Assembly (NCBI RefSeq): GCF_900168045.1
Contig: NZ_FUYY01000008.1
Location: 1-64,000 of the forward strand
Length of the DNA: 64,000 nt
Reading direction: 5' to 3'
Origin: Salegentibacter holothuriorum
GTDB taxonomy: Bacteria > Bacteroidota > Bacteroidia > Flavobacteriales > Flavobacteriaceae
This document shows, piece after piece, positions 20,100 to 28,662 of this stretch. The translations under genes and the position numbers were made by a program. How positions within the stretch are numbered: the stretch's first letter is position 1; each line of letters opens with the position of its first letter. Under the pieces are notes generated by a model. That model was not told the origin of the DNA and ran no database searches. It saw only the letters and a list, made by a program, of their open reading frames with translations.

Positions 20100-20714
20100 A
20101 TGGATTTTATAAATTTATTTGTTAGAAGTATTTTCATAGAAAATATGATTTTTGCCTACTTTTTAGGGATGTGTTCCTATTTAGCAGTGTCAAAAACCGT
20201 AAAAACAGCTGTTGGGTTGGGTGCGGCGGTAATATTTGTACTTACTATTACTGTACCTATTAACTATTTGCTGGATAATTACTTGTTAAGACCGGGAGCT
20301 TTAAAATGGCTTGGTGCAGAATATGCTAATGTAGACCTTAGCTTTTTAAGCTTTATAATGTTTATTGCAGTAATAGCATCTATGGTACAATTAGTAGAAA
20401 TGATCGTTGAGAAATTTGCCCCTGCATTGTATGGTGCCCTGGGTATTTTCTTGCCACTTATTGCTGTAAACTGTGCCATTCTTGGAGGGGCGCTTTTTAT
20501 GCAACAAAAGGATTTTAGTGTAATCACAGAAGCTATAACCTATGGGTTTGGTAGTGGAATTGGATGGTTCCTTGCAATTCTTGGTATTGCAGCTATTCGT
20601 GAAAAAATAGCTTACTCTAATGTGCCTGCTCCATTAAAAGGTTTAGGAATAACCTTTATTATTACTGGGCTTATGGCATTAGGTTTTATGAGTTTTATGG
20701 GAATTAAATTATAA
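20100..20714 (+). CDS. nqrE: Na+-translocating NADH:quinone reductase subunit E
   Basis: NqrE is the partner of NqrD in the membrane and is related to it by sequence. The 204-residue product has six hydrophobic segments and the family blocks [35 protein letters not shown] and [12 protein letters not shown]; the cysteine in AVNCAI is the iron-ligand position. Length is normal. It is the fifth gene of the nqr operon and precedes nqrF by 16 bp. Confidence 0.97.
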   Translation: MDFINLFVRSIFIENMIFAYFLGMCSYLAVSKTVKTAVGLGAAVIFVLTITVPINYLLDNYLLRPGALKWLGAEYANVDLSFLSFIMFIAVIASMVQLVEMIVEKFAPALYGALGIFLPLIAVNCAILGGALFMQQKDFSVITEAITYGFGSGIGWFLAILGIAAIREKIAYSNVPAPLKGLGITFIITGLMALGFMSFMGIKL

Positions 20715-20730
20715 TCGCAAAAGAAAGACT

Positions 20731-22017
20731 ATGACAGTTATTATAGCAAGTATAGTAGTATTTTTAGCATTGATACTCATATTGGTTTCTGTGTTGCTTG
20801 GAGCAAAGGCAAAATTAGCGCCTTCAGGTCCTGTTACCATAAACGTAAATGGGGAGAAAGATATGGAAGTAGGTTCCGGTGGAACATTACTCTCAACCCT
20901 GGGAGACAATAAATTATTTTTACCTTCAGCCTGTGGTGGTGGTGGAACCTGTGTACAGTGTAAATGTATCGTAAAAGAAGGTGGCGGTGCCATTCTTCCA
21001 ACCGAAGAACCACACTTTACCCGTAAAGAGATCGCGCAGGGATGGCGATTAGGATGCCAGGTAAAGGTGAAAGAAGATATGAAGATTACTATTCCGGAAG
21101 AAGTATTCGGAATTAAGAAATGGGAAGCAACCGTATTAAGAAATTATAACGTAGCTTCTTTTATTAAGGAATTTGTAGTGGAAATTCCTGAAGATATGGA
21201 TTATAAGGCCGGTGGGTATATTCAGATTGAAATTCCTAAGTGTGAGGTTAAATTTAGTGATATGGATATCACTGCTCACCCTGAAGAACACGATGTGCCA
21301 GATATGTTTGAAGCCGAGTGGGATAAGTTTAAACTTCGCCCATTGGTAATGAAAAACCCTGAAACGGTAGAACGTGCTTACTCTATGGCTTCTTACCCTG
21401 CTGAAGGACGTGAGATTATGCTTAACGTTCGTGTAGCTACTCCACCATGGGATAGATCAAAAGATACCTGGATGGATGTAAATCCTGGTATTGCTTCTTC
21501 TTATATTTTCTCAAGGAAAAAAGGAGACAAAGTAACTATTTCTGGTCCTTATGGAGAATTCTTTATTAACCATAGTGAAGCAGAAATGCTTTATGTTGGT
21601 GGTGGTGCAGGTATGGCGCCAATGCGTTCTCACCTTTACCATTTGTTCCGTACACTTAAAACCGGTAGAAAAGTTACTTACTGGTATGGTGGACGTTCAA
21701 AAAGAGAATTGTTCTACATAGAGCACTTTAGAGCTTTAGAAAGGGATTTTCCTAACTTTGGTTTCTACTTAGCGCTTTCTGAACCAATGGAAGAAGATAA
21801 CTGGAAAGTAAAGAAAAGTCTAGACGATGAAGGAGATGGATTTGTTGGATTTATTCACCAGGTTGTAATAGATAACTATTTAAGTCATCACGAGGAACCA
21901 GAAGATATTGAATTATACTTCTGTGGACCGCCTTTAATGAACAAAGCTGTTCAGAAAATGGGTGAAGACTTTGGAATGCCACCAGAAAACATCAGGTTTG
22001 ATGATTTTGGAGGTTAG
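20731..22017 (+). CDS. nqrF: Na+-translocating NADH:quinone reductase subunit F
   Basis: NqrF is the NADH-oxidising entry point of the complex. Domains in order: an N-terminal membrane anchor (residues ~3-27), a plant-type [2Fe-2S] ferredoxin domain with the cysteine cluster [14 protein letters not shown] near residues 70-83 and a further cysteine in LGCQV, then a ferredoxin-NADP+-reductase-like module with the FAD motif RAYSMASYP and the NADH motif [12 protein letters not shown], ending in the conserved FDDFGG. At 428 residues it is complete. It is the last nqr gene; a dispersed inverted repeat with a terminal T-run follows it directly and may help to end the transcript. Confidence 0.97.
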   Translation: MTVIIASIVVFLALILILVSVLLGAKAKLAPSGPVTINVNGEKDMEVGSGGTLLSTLGDNKLFLPSACGGGGTCVQCKCIVKEGGGAILPTEEPHFTRKEIAQGWRLGCQVKVKEDMKITIPEEVFGIKKWEATVLRNYNVASFIKEFVVEIPEDMDYKAGGYIQIEIPKCEVKFSDMDITAHPEEHDVPDMFEAEWDKFKLRPLVMKNPETVERAYSMASYPAEGREIMLNVRVATPPWDRSKDTWMDVNPGIASSYIFSRKKGDKVTISGPYGEFFINHSEAEMLYVGGGAGMAPMRSHLYHLFRTLKTGRKVTYWYGGRSKRELFYIEHFRALERDFPNFGFYLALSEPMEEDNWKVKKSLDDEGDGFVGFIHQVVIDNYLSHHEEPEDIELYFCGPPLMNKAVQKMGEDFGMPPENIRFDDFGG

Positions 22018-22035
22018 GAATTAAATAATTTAGAC

Positions 22036-22168
22036 AAGCTGTCTAAGAAGTTTTTAATTCGTCATCCTGAATTCATTTCAGGATCTAGGGTGTTTTTAAT
22101 TGAAACATGTTAGAAGCTGAAACAAGTTTCAGCTTGACGGTCATAAGGCTTTTTAGACAGCTTTTTTT
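22036..22168. repeat. Dispersed inverted-repeat element, copy A
   Basis: The ends are AAGCTGTCTAAGAA and TTTTTAGACAGCTT, inverted repeats with one mismatch, and the interior holds two smaller palindromes, CCTGAATTCATTTCAGG and GCTGAAACAAGTTTCAGC. The same layout recurs at 32426, 32664 and 35354 in the opposite orientation. The element directly follows nqrF and ends in a T-run, so it could fold into a terminator-like structure. Confidence 0.8.
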
Positions 22169-22175
22169 ATTTTTG
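22168..22175 (+). promoter_or_regulatory. -7 box immediately before the 118-aa gene
   Basis: TATTTTTG matches TAnnTTTG and ends 4 nt before the ATG at 22180, so a transcript from it would have almost no leader. There is no good -33 TTG at normal spacing, and the box abuts the repeat element. Confidence 0.4.
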
Positions 22176-22179
22176 CACT

Positions 22180-22536
22180 ATGGCGAAATTAAACGATCAG
22201 GAGCTGCATAACCTTGCAATGAACATTGTAGGTAAAGAACTTGAGGAAAATGGTTACGAGTTTCTTGGGGTAAATAGTGAGATACAAAAGGATCCGCAGT
22301 TCGTTGCTTTAAAAGATAAAAAGCTTCACTTTGTAATTGTGCGGGCTATAGAATATCCATATAATCCCAAAGAATATGATATGGCATTTCTGCAATCTAT
22401 TAAAGACCATGCCATAAAGTTTAAGGCACGTACATTTTATGCCGGAGTAGGCCTGGCAAATTCTTCCGATTATGAAAAACCAGTGATGCATGGCGAAGCT
22501 TATGTGGTTAATTATGAAGGCTGGCAGGAAATTTAA
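22180..22536 (+). CDS. Small conserved protein of unknown function between nqrF and apbE
   Basis: I do not recognise a named family. The 118-residue soluble protein (MAKLNDQELHNLAMNIVGKE) has no signal peptide, membrane helix or cysteine. It looks like a compact alpha/beta domain: an N-terminal helix ending in KELEENGYEF, a strand FVIVRAIEYP, a helix FLQSIKDHAIKF, and the strands TFYAGVGLANS and HGEAYVVNYEGW. Its place between nqrF and apbE suggests a link to assembly or regulation of the Na+ pump, but this is only guilt by association, and its own -7 box implies it need not be on the nqr transcript. The spacing to apbE is 64 bp. Confidence 0.75.
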   Translation: MAKLNDQELHNLAMNIVGKELEENGYEFLGVNSEIQKDPQFVALKDKKLHFVIVRAIEYPYNPKEYDMAFLQSIKDHAIKFKARTFYAGVGLANSSDYEKPVMHGEAYVVNYEGWQEI

Positions 22537-22600
22537 GCGCATAATGCACACTTTTTAATATAACATATTCGTGGCATTCTATTTCTTCAATTTTTTATAA

Positions 22601-23611
22601 ATGAAAAACTTACTTTTTCCCTTACTTCTTATTTTTATACTTATTTCCTGCAAGAATGAAGGCCCGCAGGTAAACACATATACTGGAAATGCACTTGGTA
22701 CCACCTACCAGGTAAAATATTTTTCTTCCCAAGATTTTGATACCGAAAAAGCTTTAGATTCTATTTTTGAAGTGATCAATACCTCAATGAGCACTTATCA
22801 GGATGATTCTGATATCTCTCGTATAAATTCGGGAGCTGAAGGGCTAACAGTAGATGTTCATTTCCAAAATGTGTTTAAATATTCTAAACAGGTTTTTAAA
22901 GAAAGCAACGGCTATTTTGATCCAACGGTGGGTAGTTTAGTCAACGCCTATGGCTTTGGCCCTGATAAGCCTTTAAATGAACCAGACGAAGCTGTTTTAG
23001 ATTCCATAAAGCAACTGGTGGGATTTGAAAAAGTTAATTTAACCAGCATTAATACCATTGAGAAAGAAAACCCGAATATTTATCTTGATTTTAATGCGAT
23101 AGCCAAGGGGTATACCATAGATGTTATCGCTGAATATTTAGATATAAATAATATTGAAAATTATTTAATTGAACTGGGGGGAGAGCTCGTTGCCAAAGGT
23201 GAAAATTTAGAGCGGGAATCTCCCTGGATGGTAGCCATAGATAATCCGCAGCAAACCGATGCTGAACGTACTTTACAAACCGTTCTTGCATTGGAAAACC
23301 GGGCGATGGCAACTTCCGGAAATTACCGAAAATTTAGAATAGACAGTACCACCGGAAATCGTTATGTACACACTATAAATCCCTTAAACGGGAAAGCTGA
23401 AAAAAGCAATTTGCTAAGCGCCTCTGTACTTGCTGAAAATTGTACCCTTGCCGATGGCTACGCCACTGCTTTTATGGCTTTAGGCTACGAAAGATCCTTA
23501 GAAATGCTGGAAGAACTGGAAAATGTAGATGTGTATTTTATTTATGTAGATGAAGCGGAAAGTATTCGGGTCTTTACTTCTGAAGGCTTTGAGGAAGCCT
23601 TAATGGAATAA
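22601..23611 (+). CDS. apbE: FAD:protein FMN transferase (lipoprotein)
   Basis: ApbE moves FMN from FAD onto a threonine of target proteins, here most likely NqrB and NqrC encoded just upstream. The lipoprotein signal ends in LISCKNE with Cys17 as lipid site, placing the enzyme on the periplasmic side of a membrane, where the NqrC target domain is. Family motifs are visible: YFDPTVGSLVNAYGFG, DFNAIAKGYTID, the ELGGEL turn, AMATSGNYRKF, HTINPLNG and the metal-binding CTLADGYATAF. At 336 residues it is complete. The downstream gene is convergent and begins right at its end, without overlap. Confidence 0.95.
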   Translation: MKNLLFPLLLIFILISCKNEGPQVNTYTGNALGTTYQVKYFSSQDFDTEKALDSIFEVINTSMSTYQDDSDISRINSGAEGLTVDVHFQNVFKYSKQVFKESNGYFDPTVGSLVNAYGFGPDKPLNEPDEAVLDSIKQLVGFEKVNLTSINTIEKENPNIYLDFNAIAKGYTIDVIAEYLDINNIENYLIELGGELVAKGENLERESPWMVAIDNPQQTDAERTLQTVLALENRAMATSGNYRKFRIDSTTGNRYVHTINPLNGKAEKSNLLSASVLAENCTLADGYATAFMALGYERSLEMLEELENVDVYFIYVDEAESIRVFTSEGFEEALME

Positions 23612-24379
23612 TCATTTATAACAAACTGGAATAACTTCCCCTTTTGCCAGGCGGTATTTATCAATATCTTCAGGAGATAATTGTTCGGTATAGTCAACTT
23701 CTTCAACCTTAAAACCAATATTTCTCAATTTATCAAAATAATCCCTACCGTATATTCTTACGTGATCGTACTGGCCAAATATACGTTCCCGTTCTTTTCT
23801 ATCGGTAATTGAATCATCTTCAAAAGTATCCGTTCTCTTTAAATCCTGCGGAATCTGTAATATCGCTGTGCCGCCAGGTTTAAGAACTCTATAAAGTCCT
23901 TGCATCGCTTTGGTATCATCAGGAATATGTTCTAAAACGTGATTACACAGAATAAAATCAAATTCATTTTCTTTAAACGGCAAATTGCAAATATCAGCCT
24001 TTACATCGGCTAAAGGTGAATTTAAGTCAGTTGTGGTGTAGTTTAGGTTTTTAAGCTTTCTAAAACGCTTATAAAAAGCTTGTTCGGGGGCAAAATGCAG
24101 TACTTTTAGGTTCTTGCTAAAGAAATCGGTTTCATTTTTTAGGTATAACCAAAGTAAGCGATGCCTTTCCAGGGAAAGAGTAGAAGGGGAGAGCACATTT
24201 TCCCGCTGGTTAATATACCCGTAAGGTAGAAATTTAGAAAAGCTTTTCCCATCTATAGGATCGGTGTATTTATTTCCACGAAGCGCATATTTAAAAAAAG
24301 GTTTCACCCAATAGCTTAATTTGATAAGCATAGGGCGGGGCACGGTATTTAAAACTATTTTGAAAAGCTTTTTCATCAA
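23612..24379 (-). CDS. Class I SAM-dependent methyltransferase
   Basis: The 255-residue product carries a Rossmann methyltransferase domain: VLHFAPEQ replaces the usual glycine-rich motif I, followed by the acidic DLNSPLADVKADICNLPF, the post-motif FDFILCNHVLEHIPDD and LYRVLKPGGTAILQIP. The last is typical of methyltransferases of type 11. The N-terminal ~90 residues are basic and the C-terminal part is short (VEEVDYTEQL). The substrate cannot be read from sequence. It is the last gene of a minus-strand row from gpmI to here, 6 bp after the NUMOD4 gene. Confidence 0.85.
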   Translation of the reverse strand: MMKKLFKIVLNTVPRPMLIKLSYWVKPFFKYALRGNKYTDPIDGKSFSKFLPYGYINQRENVLSPSTLSLERHRLLWLYLKNETDFFSKNLKVLHFAPEQAFYKRFRKLKNLNYTTTDLNSPLADVKADICNLPFKENEFDFILCNHVLEHIPDDTKAMQGLYRVLKPGGTAILQIPQDLKRTDTFEDDSITDRKERERIFGQYDHVRIYGRDYFDKLRNIGFKVEEVDYTEQLSPEDIDKYRLAKGEVIPVCYK

Positions 24380-24385
24380 GAATTG

Positions 24386-24949
24386 CTAGACTTTAATATC
24401 GCCCCAGTTTTCACCAGATTTTATACGATAAAGTTGCATTTCTGAAACTCCAAATTGCTTGGCCAGTACCTTGATTCTTGTTTTTCTTTTAGGGTCTAAA
24501 AGTTTCTTTTTTAATACCACGGCCTGTGCATATGAGAGTTTGGAATAGGTAACTACCTGTCTCAATTTTCTTTTGCGCTTGTTTTCTTTAACGCCAGGGC
24601 TATCATGCTGATGTTTTACCCATTCGTCTGGGGTGGTCCAGGCAAGGTTTTCTACGCGATTATCGTCTTTTTTAAAATTCTTATGAATCACGTATTTATG
24701 ATCTTCATTCTTTTTAAGAAAAAGTTCAGCAACAATACGATGTACGTAATAGGCTTTATGTTTACCGTTTTGAAGTCTGGGAGAAAAACTTGTATAGCCA
24801 TTGGTACGGCCGCCATTTATTAATTCTCCTTCTGGGTACTGCACGTAGCTAATTAACCTGCCGTAATTGGACACATCGTATACAAAGCGATCCTGCCATT
24901 CTTCTTTATGGAGTCTTTTCCATTCTTCGCCTCTATAATTCTTTATCAT
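24386..24949 (-). CDS. NUMOD4/HNH-like DNA-binding protein
   Basis: The N-terminus holds a NUMOD4 module (EEWKRLHKEEWQDRFVYDVS, then NYGRLIS), followed by an HNH-like region YYVHRIVAELFL, VIHKNFKKDDNRVENLAWTT, where the usual histidine-asparagine pair is partly kept, and a C-terminal helix-turn-helix-like segment (KQFGVSEMQLYRIKSGENWG). Stand-alone NUMOD4-HNH proteins are usually homing endonucleases of mobile introns or phages. I chose the ATG at 24947-24949 (MIKNYRGEEW), giving 187 residues, because it matches where the domain begins; an in-frame ATG at 24988 would add 13 residues and lengthen the overlap with map from 17 to 56 bp. Whether the nuclease is active is uncertain. Confidence 0.75.
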   Translation of the reverse strand: MIKNYRGEEWKRLHKEEWQDRFVYDVSNYGRLISYVQYPEGELINGGRTNGYTSFSPRLQNGKHKAYYVHRIVAELFLKKNEDHKYVIHKNFKKDDNRVENLAWTTPDEWVKHQHDSPGVKENKRKRKLRQVVTYSKLSYAQAVVLKKKLLDPKRKTRIKVLAKQFGVSEMQLYRIKSGENWGDIKV

Positions 24950-25757
24950 GGGCTTTTGCTTTAAACTCATCTTCTTCATCACTTTCAATTCCTAAAGCTT
25001 CATATATATAATCAAAGGTAGATAGTAGTTGTGGTTTCCCATCTACCAGGGCAACATCGTGCTCAAAATGGGCACTGGCTTTATTGTCTGCTGTTAGAAT
25101 AGTCCAACCATCGGGTAATTGTTTTATTCTTTTTGTGCCAAGATTAATCATTGGTTCAATGGCCACTACCATTCCTTCTACAAATTTTTTACCCCTACCG
25201 CGTTTTCCATAATTTGGCATTTCTGGATCTTCGTGCATGGTCGCTCCAAGGCCATGGCCTACCAATTCTCTTACCACGCCATAGCCGCGATCTTCGGTAT
25301 ATTTTTGAATGGCATAACCAACATCTCCAACTCTGTTTCCGGCTTTAAATTCTCTTATTCCTACGTAAAGCGATTCTTTAGTAGCTTTTAAAAGATCTTT
25401 TATTTCTTGTTTTACCTCACCAACTTCAAACGTGTAGGCATGATCTCCATAAAATCCGTTTTTTAAAGCGCCACAATCTATAGAGATAATATCGCCTTCT
25501 TGCAACGGCTTGTCATTGGGAATACCATGAACCACCTGCGCGTTGGGACTCATACATAGTGAATTTGGGAAATCGTACATCCCTAAAAAACCTGGTTCAG
25601 CACCGTGATCGCGTATAAATTCTTCCGCCATCTTATCTAAGTCTAAAGTAGTTATGCCTGGTTTAATATGGGGTGCAAGCATTCCCAGGGTTTTAGATAC
25701 AATTAATGCGCTTTCACGCATTAATTCAATTTCTGTAGGGGTTTTGGTAATTATCAT
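24933..25757 (-). CDS. map: Type I methionine aminopeptidase
   Basis: This cytoplasmic dinuclear-metal enzyme removes the initiator methionine from new proteins. The five metal ligands of the pita-bread fold are all present: Asp in SIDCGALKNG, Asp in FYGDHAYTF, His in VGHGLGATMHEDP, Glu in VVAIEPMINLG and Glu in SAHFEHDVALV. The length of 274 residues is normal for the type without the N-terminal zinc finger, with a short acidic tail (GIESDEEDEF). It lies in the minus-strand row between the HAD phosphatase and the NUMOD4 gene, whose start overlaps its 3' end. Confidence 0.96.
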   Translation of the reverse strand: MIITKTPTEIELMRESALIVSKTLGMLAPHIKPGITTLDLDKMAEEFIRDHGAEPGFLGMYDFPNSLCMSPNAQVVHGIPNDKPLQEGDIISIDCGALKNGFYGDHAYTFEVGEVKQEIKDLLKATKESLYVGIREFKAGNRVGDVGYAIQKYTEDRGYGVVRELVGHGLGATMHEDPEMPNYGKRGRGKKFVEGMVVAIEPMINLGTKRIKQLPDGWTILTADNKASAHFEHDVALVDGKPQLLSTFDYIYEALGIESDEEDEFKAKAHDKEL

Positions 25758-25766
25758 ATTCGTTAT

Positions 25767-26174
25767 TTAAAATCGGCCTAAAAATCCGAATTTCTTCTTT
25801 TCTTTTTTCTGTTCTCTAATTATTGATCGGTCTTTTAATCGCTGGTATATTTCACCCCATCCCCACATACCACCAATATTTCTATCATCTATAAAAATAT
25901 CGGCCAGGATCTTTCTGCTTATATCTTCGTCAAAAACCTCTTCGGGGTAACTTTTATTTATTGCGTAAAATTTAATGCCTTTTTTCTCACAAAATTTCAC
26001 CGCTTCTTCTAATTTATCTTCGGCTCTATAAGTCCATAAAATAAGTCGGTGACCATCTTCCTGCAATTTTTTTAGTGTTTCAAATGCAAAAAGCTTTGGC
26101 TTTCCTATTTCAGGAAATTTATTTTCTACAATAGTTCCGTCAAAATCTACGGCTATGGTTAGTGTATGAGGCAT
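25767..26174 (-). CDS. BT0820-family HAD-type phosphatase
   Basis: The first HAD motif is AVDFDGTIVENKFPEIG near the N-terminus, with the nucleophile and acid/base aspartates; LILWTYRAED supplies motif II, and ADIFIDDRNIGG the terminal acidic motif. At 135 residues it is a minimal HAD core without a large cap, like the structurally studied BT0820 of Bacteroides thetaiotaomicron. Its substrate is unknown. The C-terminus is basic (KKEKKKFGFLGRF). A -7 box lies only 4 nt before its start codon, so it may have its own, nearly leaderless transcript. It precedes map by 9 bp. Confidence 0.85.
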   Translation of the reverse strand: MPHTLTIAVDFDGTIVENKFPEIGKPKLFAFETLKKLQEDGHRLILWTYRAEDKLEEAVKFCEKKGIKFYAINKSYPEEVFDEDISRKILADIFIDDRNIGGMWGWGEIYQRLKDRSIIREQKKEKKKFGFLGRF

Positions 26175-26178
26175 AGGG

Positions 26179-26186
26179 CAAAATTA
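26179..26186 (-). promoter_or_regulatory. -7 box immediately before the HAD phosphatase gene
   Basis: On the minus strand this reads TAATTTTG, matching TAnnTTTG, and ends 4 nt before the start codon at 26174. No -33 TTG is found at normal spacing. The expected transcription start would fall at or within a few bases of the ATG. Confidence 0.4.
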
Positions 26187-26221
26187 GCAAGATTAACCGA
26201 ATATATCTTCTTAGGCTCCTG

Positions 26222-26755
26222 TTATTCGGAGTAAGGATCTATATATTCTTTACCATCAACTATCCTGGCAATATCTTCCTCTAAGTTTTCTACAGAATAT
26301 TCTACAAAACGGTTTACTTCCTTTCCATCTTTAATAAAGATTATAGTAGGAACCCGGTGAATATTATACTTTTCGTCCAAATCGCCGGGGGCTTTTTTAC
26401 TATAATTTACCGCAATACTTGTTAGGTTTTCCCTGTTGAAATCTACTAAATCTAACAATTTGAAAAACTTAGGAACTTCGTATCGGCTATCGCCACACCA
26501 GGTGCCCATAAAGAGAAGAATCTCATAATCTCCTATATTTTTCTTTATGGTTTCCACAGCTTCTGCATTAGGCTTGTAATTCGCGTAACCCGGAGTGAAC
26601 CAGCGCGAATATGGAGATTTCTCCAAATCAGCTTGTGTGAATTCACCTAAAAGCATTTCTGCCGAATCTATATTCGCTAGTTTCTCTGTTTTATCTGAAA
26701 CTTCCCCTGTGGTGATAAAAACTCCAAGGAAAAGCAGCAATATCTTATTGATCAT
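26222..26755 (-). CDS. Thioredoxin-like exported protein with a single active-site cysteine
   Basis: The product (177 residues) has an N-terminal export signal (MINKILLLFLGVFITTGEV) and a thioredoxin fold: LFMGTWCGDSRYEVPKFF takes the place of the WCGPC active site, and VPTIIFIKDGKEVNRF contains the cis-proline strand. Only the first cysteine of CxxC remains, the fourth position being serine (CGDS), so it cannot form the normal intramolecular disulfide; a role in holding mixed disulfides or a non-redox role is possible. It lies 6 bp after gpmI on the same strand and is probably co-transcribed. Confidence 0.85.
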   Translation of the reverse strand: MINKILLLFLGVFITTGEVSDKTEKLANIDSAEMLLGEFTQADLEKSPYSRWFTPGYANYKPNAEAVETIKKNIGDYEILLFMGTWCGDSRYEVPKFFKLLDLVDFNRENLTSIAVNYSKKAPGDLDEKYNIHRVPTIIFIKDGKEVNRFVEYSVENLEEDIARIVDGKEYIDPYSE

Positions 26756-26761
26756 TGATTT

Positions 26762-28279
26762 TTAAATTAGAGGGTCTTCAGTCATTAATTCAGGCTGCTC
26801 AATACCCATTAGCTTCAGGATAGTCGGAGCAATGTTTCCAAGCTTACCGCTTTTAATTGCTTTTAGATCTTTATCTAATAAAATTAATGGTACAGGGCTA
26901 GTGGTATGTGCTGTATTTGGACTGCCGTCTTCGTTGATCATGATCTCACTATTTCCATGATCTGCAATGATAATTACCGAATAATCATTTTCCATGGCAG
27001 TTTCAGCCACATCTTTAGCGCAAGAATCTACAGTTTCCACGGCTTTTACAGCAGCCTCAAATACCCCGGTATGGCCTACCATATCTGGATTTGCGAAATT
27101 CAGGCAAATAAAATCGGCCGATTCTTCTTGGAGTTCAGGAATAATTTTGTCCCTAATTTCAAAAGCACTCATTTCTGGCTGAAGGTCATAAGTGGCTACT
27201 TTTGGAGAGTTACACATTAAGCGTCTTTCGCCTTTAAAAGGTTTTTCACGGCCACCGCTAAAGAAGAAGGTAACGTGTGGATATTTCTCTGTTTCAGCAA
27301 TTCTAATTTGCTTTTTGCCCATATACTCCAGGACTTCACCCAGGGTAGACTTAATATTGTCTTTTTTGAAAACTACATTTATGCCTTCAAAACTATCGTC
27401 ATATTTAGTTACTGTCACATAATATAACGGCATTTTTTTCATATTGTACTCCGGGAAATCGTCTTGAGTTAGAGCCTGGGTAAGCTGCCTGCCACGATCT
27501 GTTCTAAAGTTGAAGAAGATTACAACTTCTTTTTCTTTTAAAGTGGCTACCGGCTCACCGGCATCATTGGTCATTACAATTGGTTCTACAAACTCATCGC
27601 TAACATTGTTTTCATAGCTTTTAGCAATAGCTTCAGAAGCATTTGTTGTTTTTGCACCTTCACCTTTAGTAATAAGATCGTAGGCTTTCTTTACTCTTTC
27701 CCATCGTTTATCACGATCCATTGCGAAATAACGCCCAATCACAGAAGCTAGTTTTCCATTGGTTTTCTCTAAATGTTTTTCAAGTTCTTCAACAAAACCT
27801 TTTCCTGAATGTGGGTCTACATCACGGCCATCTGTAAAAGCATGAACGTATTTTTCCTTAACTCCAAATTCTTCTGCAGCTGAAAGTAAGCCCTTTAAGT
27901 GATCAATGTGAGAATGTACTCCACCATCACTTAAAAGACCCATAAAATGAATTGGTTTATCATGTTTTATCGCATAATTAAAAGCTTCCTCCAGTACGGG
28001 CTCATCTTTTAAGGTGTTTTTTTCTACCGCCATGTTGATTTTTACCAAATCCTGGTATACAATGCGGCCGGCTCCAAGGTTCATGTGTCCTACCTCACTA
28101 TTTCCCATTTGTCCTTCCGGTAGGCCAACCTGCATTCCGTCGGTGCGTAGTTCAGCGTGTGGATATTTCTCCAGGATACTATCCATAAATGGAGTTTTTG
28201 CTTTAGCTATAGCTGAAACGTCTGGGTTTTGCGTAATTCCCCAGCCGTCTAAAATCATTAGTAGAACTTTCTTATTCAT
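26762..28279 (-). CDS. gpmI: 2,3-bisphosphoglycerate-independent phosphoglycerate mutase
   Basis: GpmI interconverts 3- and 2-phosphoglycerate in glycolysis with two Mn2+ ions and a phosphoserine intermediate. The alkaline-phosphatase-like metal site starts with LMILDGWG; the nucleophile serine is Ser61 in EGQMGNSEVGHMNLG; other family blocks are FTDGRDVDPHSG, GRYFAMDRDKRW, FFNFRTDRGRQLT, NFANPDMVGHTG and IIIADHGNSE. The length of 505 residues is normal. It is the first gene of the minus-strand row and is divergent from the L,D-transpeptidase gene. Confidence 0.97.
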   Translation of the reverse strand: MNKKVLLMILDGWGITQNPDVSAIAKAKTPFMDSILEKYPHAELRTDGMQVGLPEGQMGNSEVGHMNLGAGRIVYQDLVKINMAVEKNTLKDEPVLEEAFNYAIKHDKPIHFMGLLSDGGVHSHIDHLKGLLSAAEEFGVKEKYVHAFTDGRDVDPHSGKGFVEELEKHLEKTNGKLASVIGRYFAMDRDKRWERVKKAYDLITKGEGAKTTNASEAIAKSYENNVSDEFVEPIVMTNDAGEPVATLKEKEVVIFFNFRTDRGRQLTQALTQDDFPEYNMKKMPLYYVTVTKYDDSFEGINVVFKKDNIKSTLGEVLEYMGKKQIRIAETEKYPHVTFFFSGGREKPFKGERRLMCNSPKVATYDLQPEMSAFEIRDKIIPELQEESADFICLNFANPDMVGHTGVFEAAVKAVETVDSCAKDVAETAMENDYSVIIIADHGNSEIMINEDGSPNTAHTTSPVPLILLDKDLKAIKSGKLGNIAPTILKLMGIEQPELMTEDPLI

Positions 28280-28662
28280 AATAATTAGTTAATTAAGGCA
28301 TAAAGATAAAAACAAATTGCCGGTCTACTAAATCCATGCCCACTAAATGTTTTATTAAATCTAAAGATAGAAGACCATTTGATAACTTTAGGCTATACTT
28401 AATTTAGCTGAAAAGAGAAATCACTTCTATCCTAAGTTTTAAAAATTTAACATTAAACTTGTTGCTTTGGAATAATTTTTTATTCGATTAATCGTTCTTT
28501 AAATAACTGCTGCTAACGTGTAATATGTTGAAATGTAGTTATATAAGGCTGTAAATGTTAAATTTTATGTTCTATAGCTTTAAAACTTAGATTAATAAGA
28601 ATATTTTGTATGTTGGCATTACATTTGGACTAAATTAGGAGAACATTAATAAAACAACGTGT
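28280..28662. other. Intergenic region between divergent gpmI and L,D-transpeptidase genes
   Basis: A 383-bp AT-rich stretch that must hold two divergent promoters. On the plus strand TACATTTG at 28620-28627 fits the -7 box 35 bp before the downstream start, but no TTG lies at the right distance upstream. I saw no box on the minus strand, no RNA gene, and no convincing inverted repeat. Confidence 0.5.
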
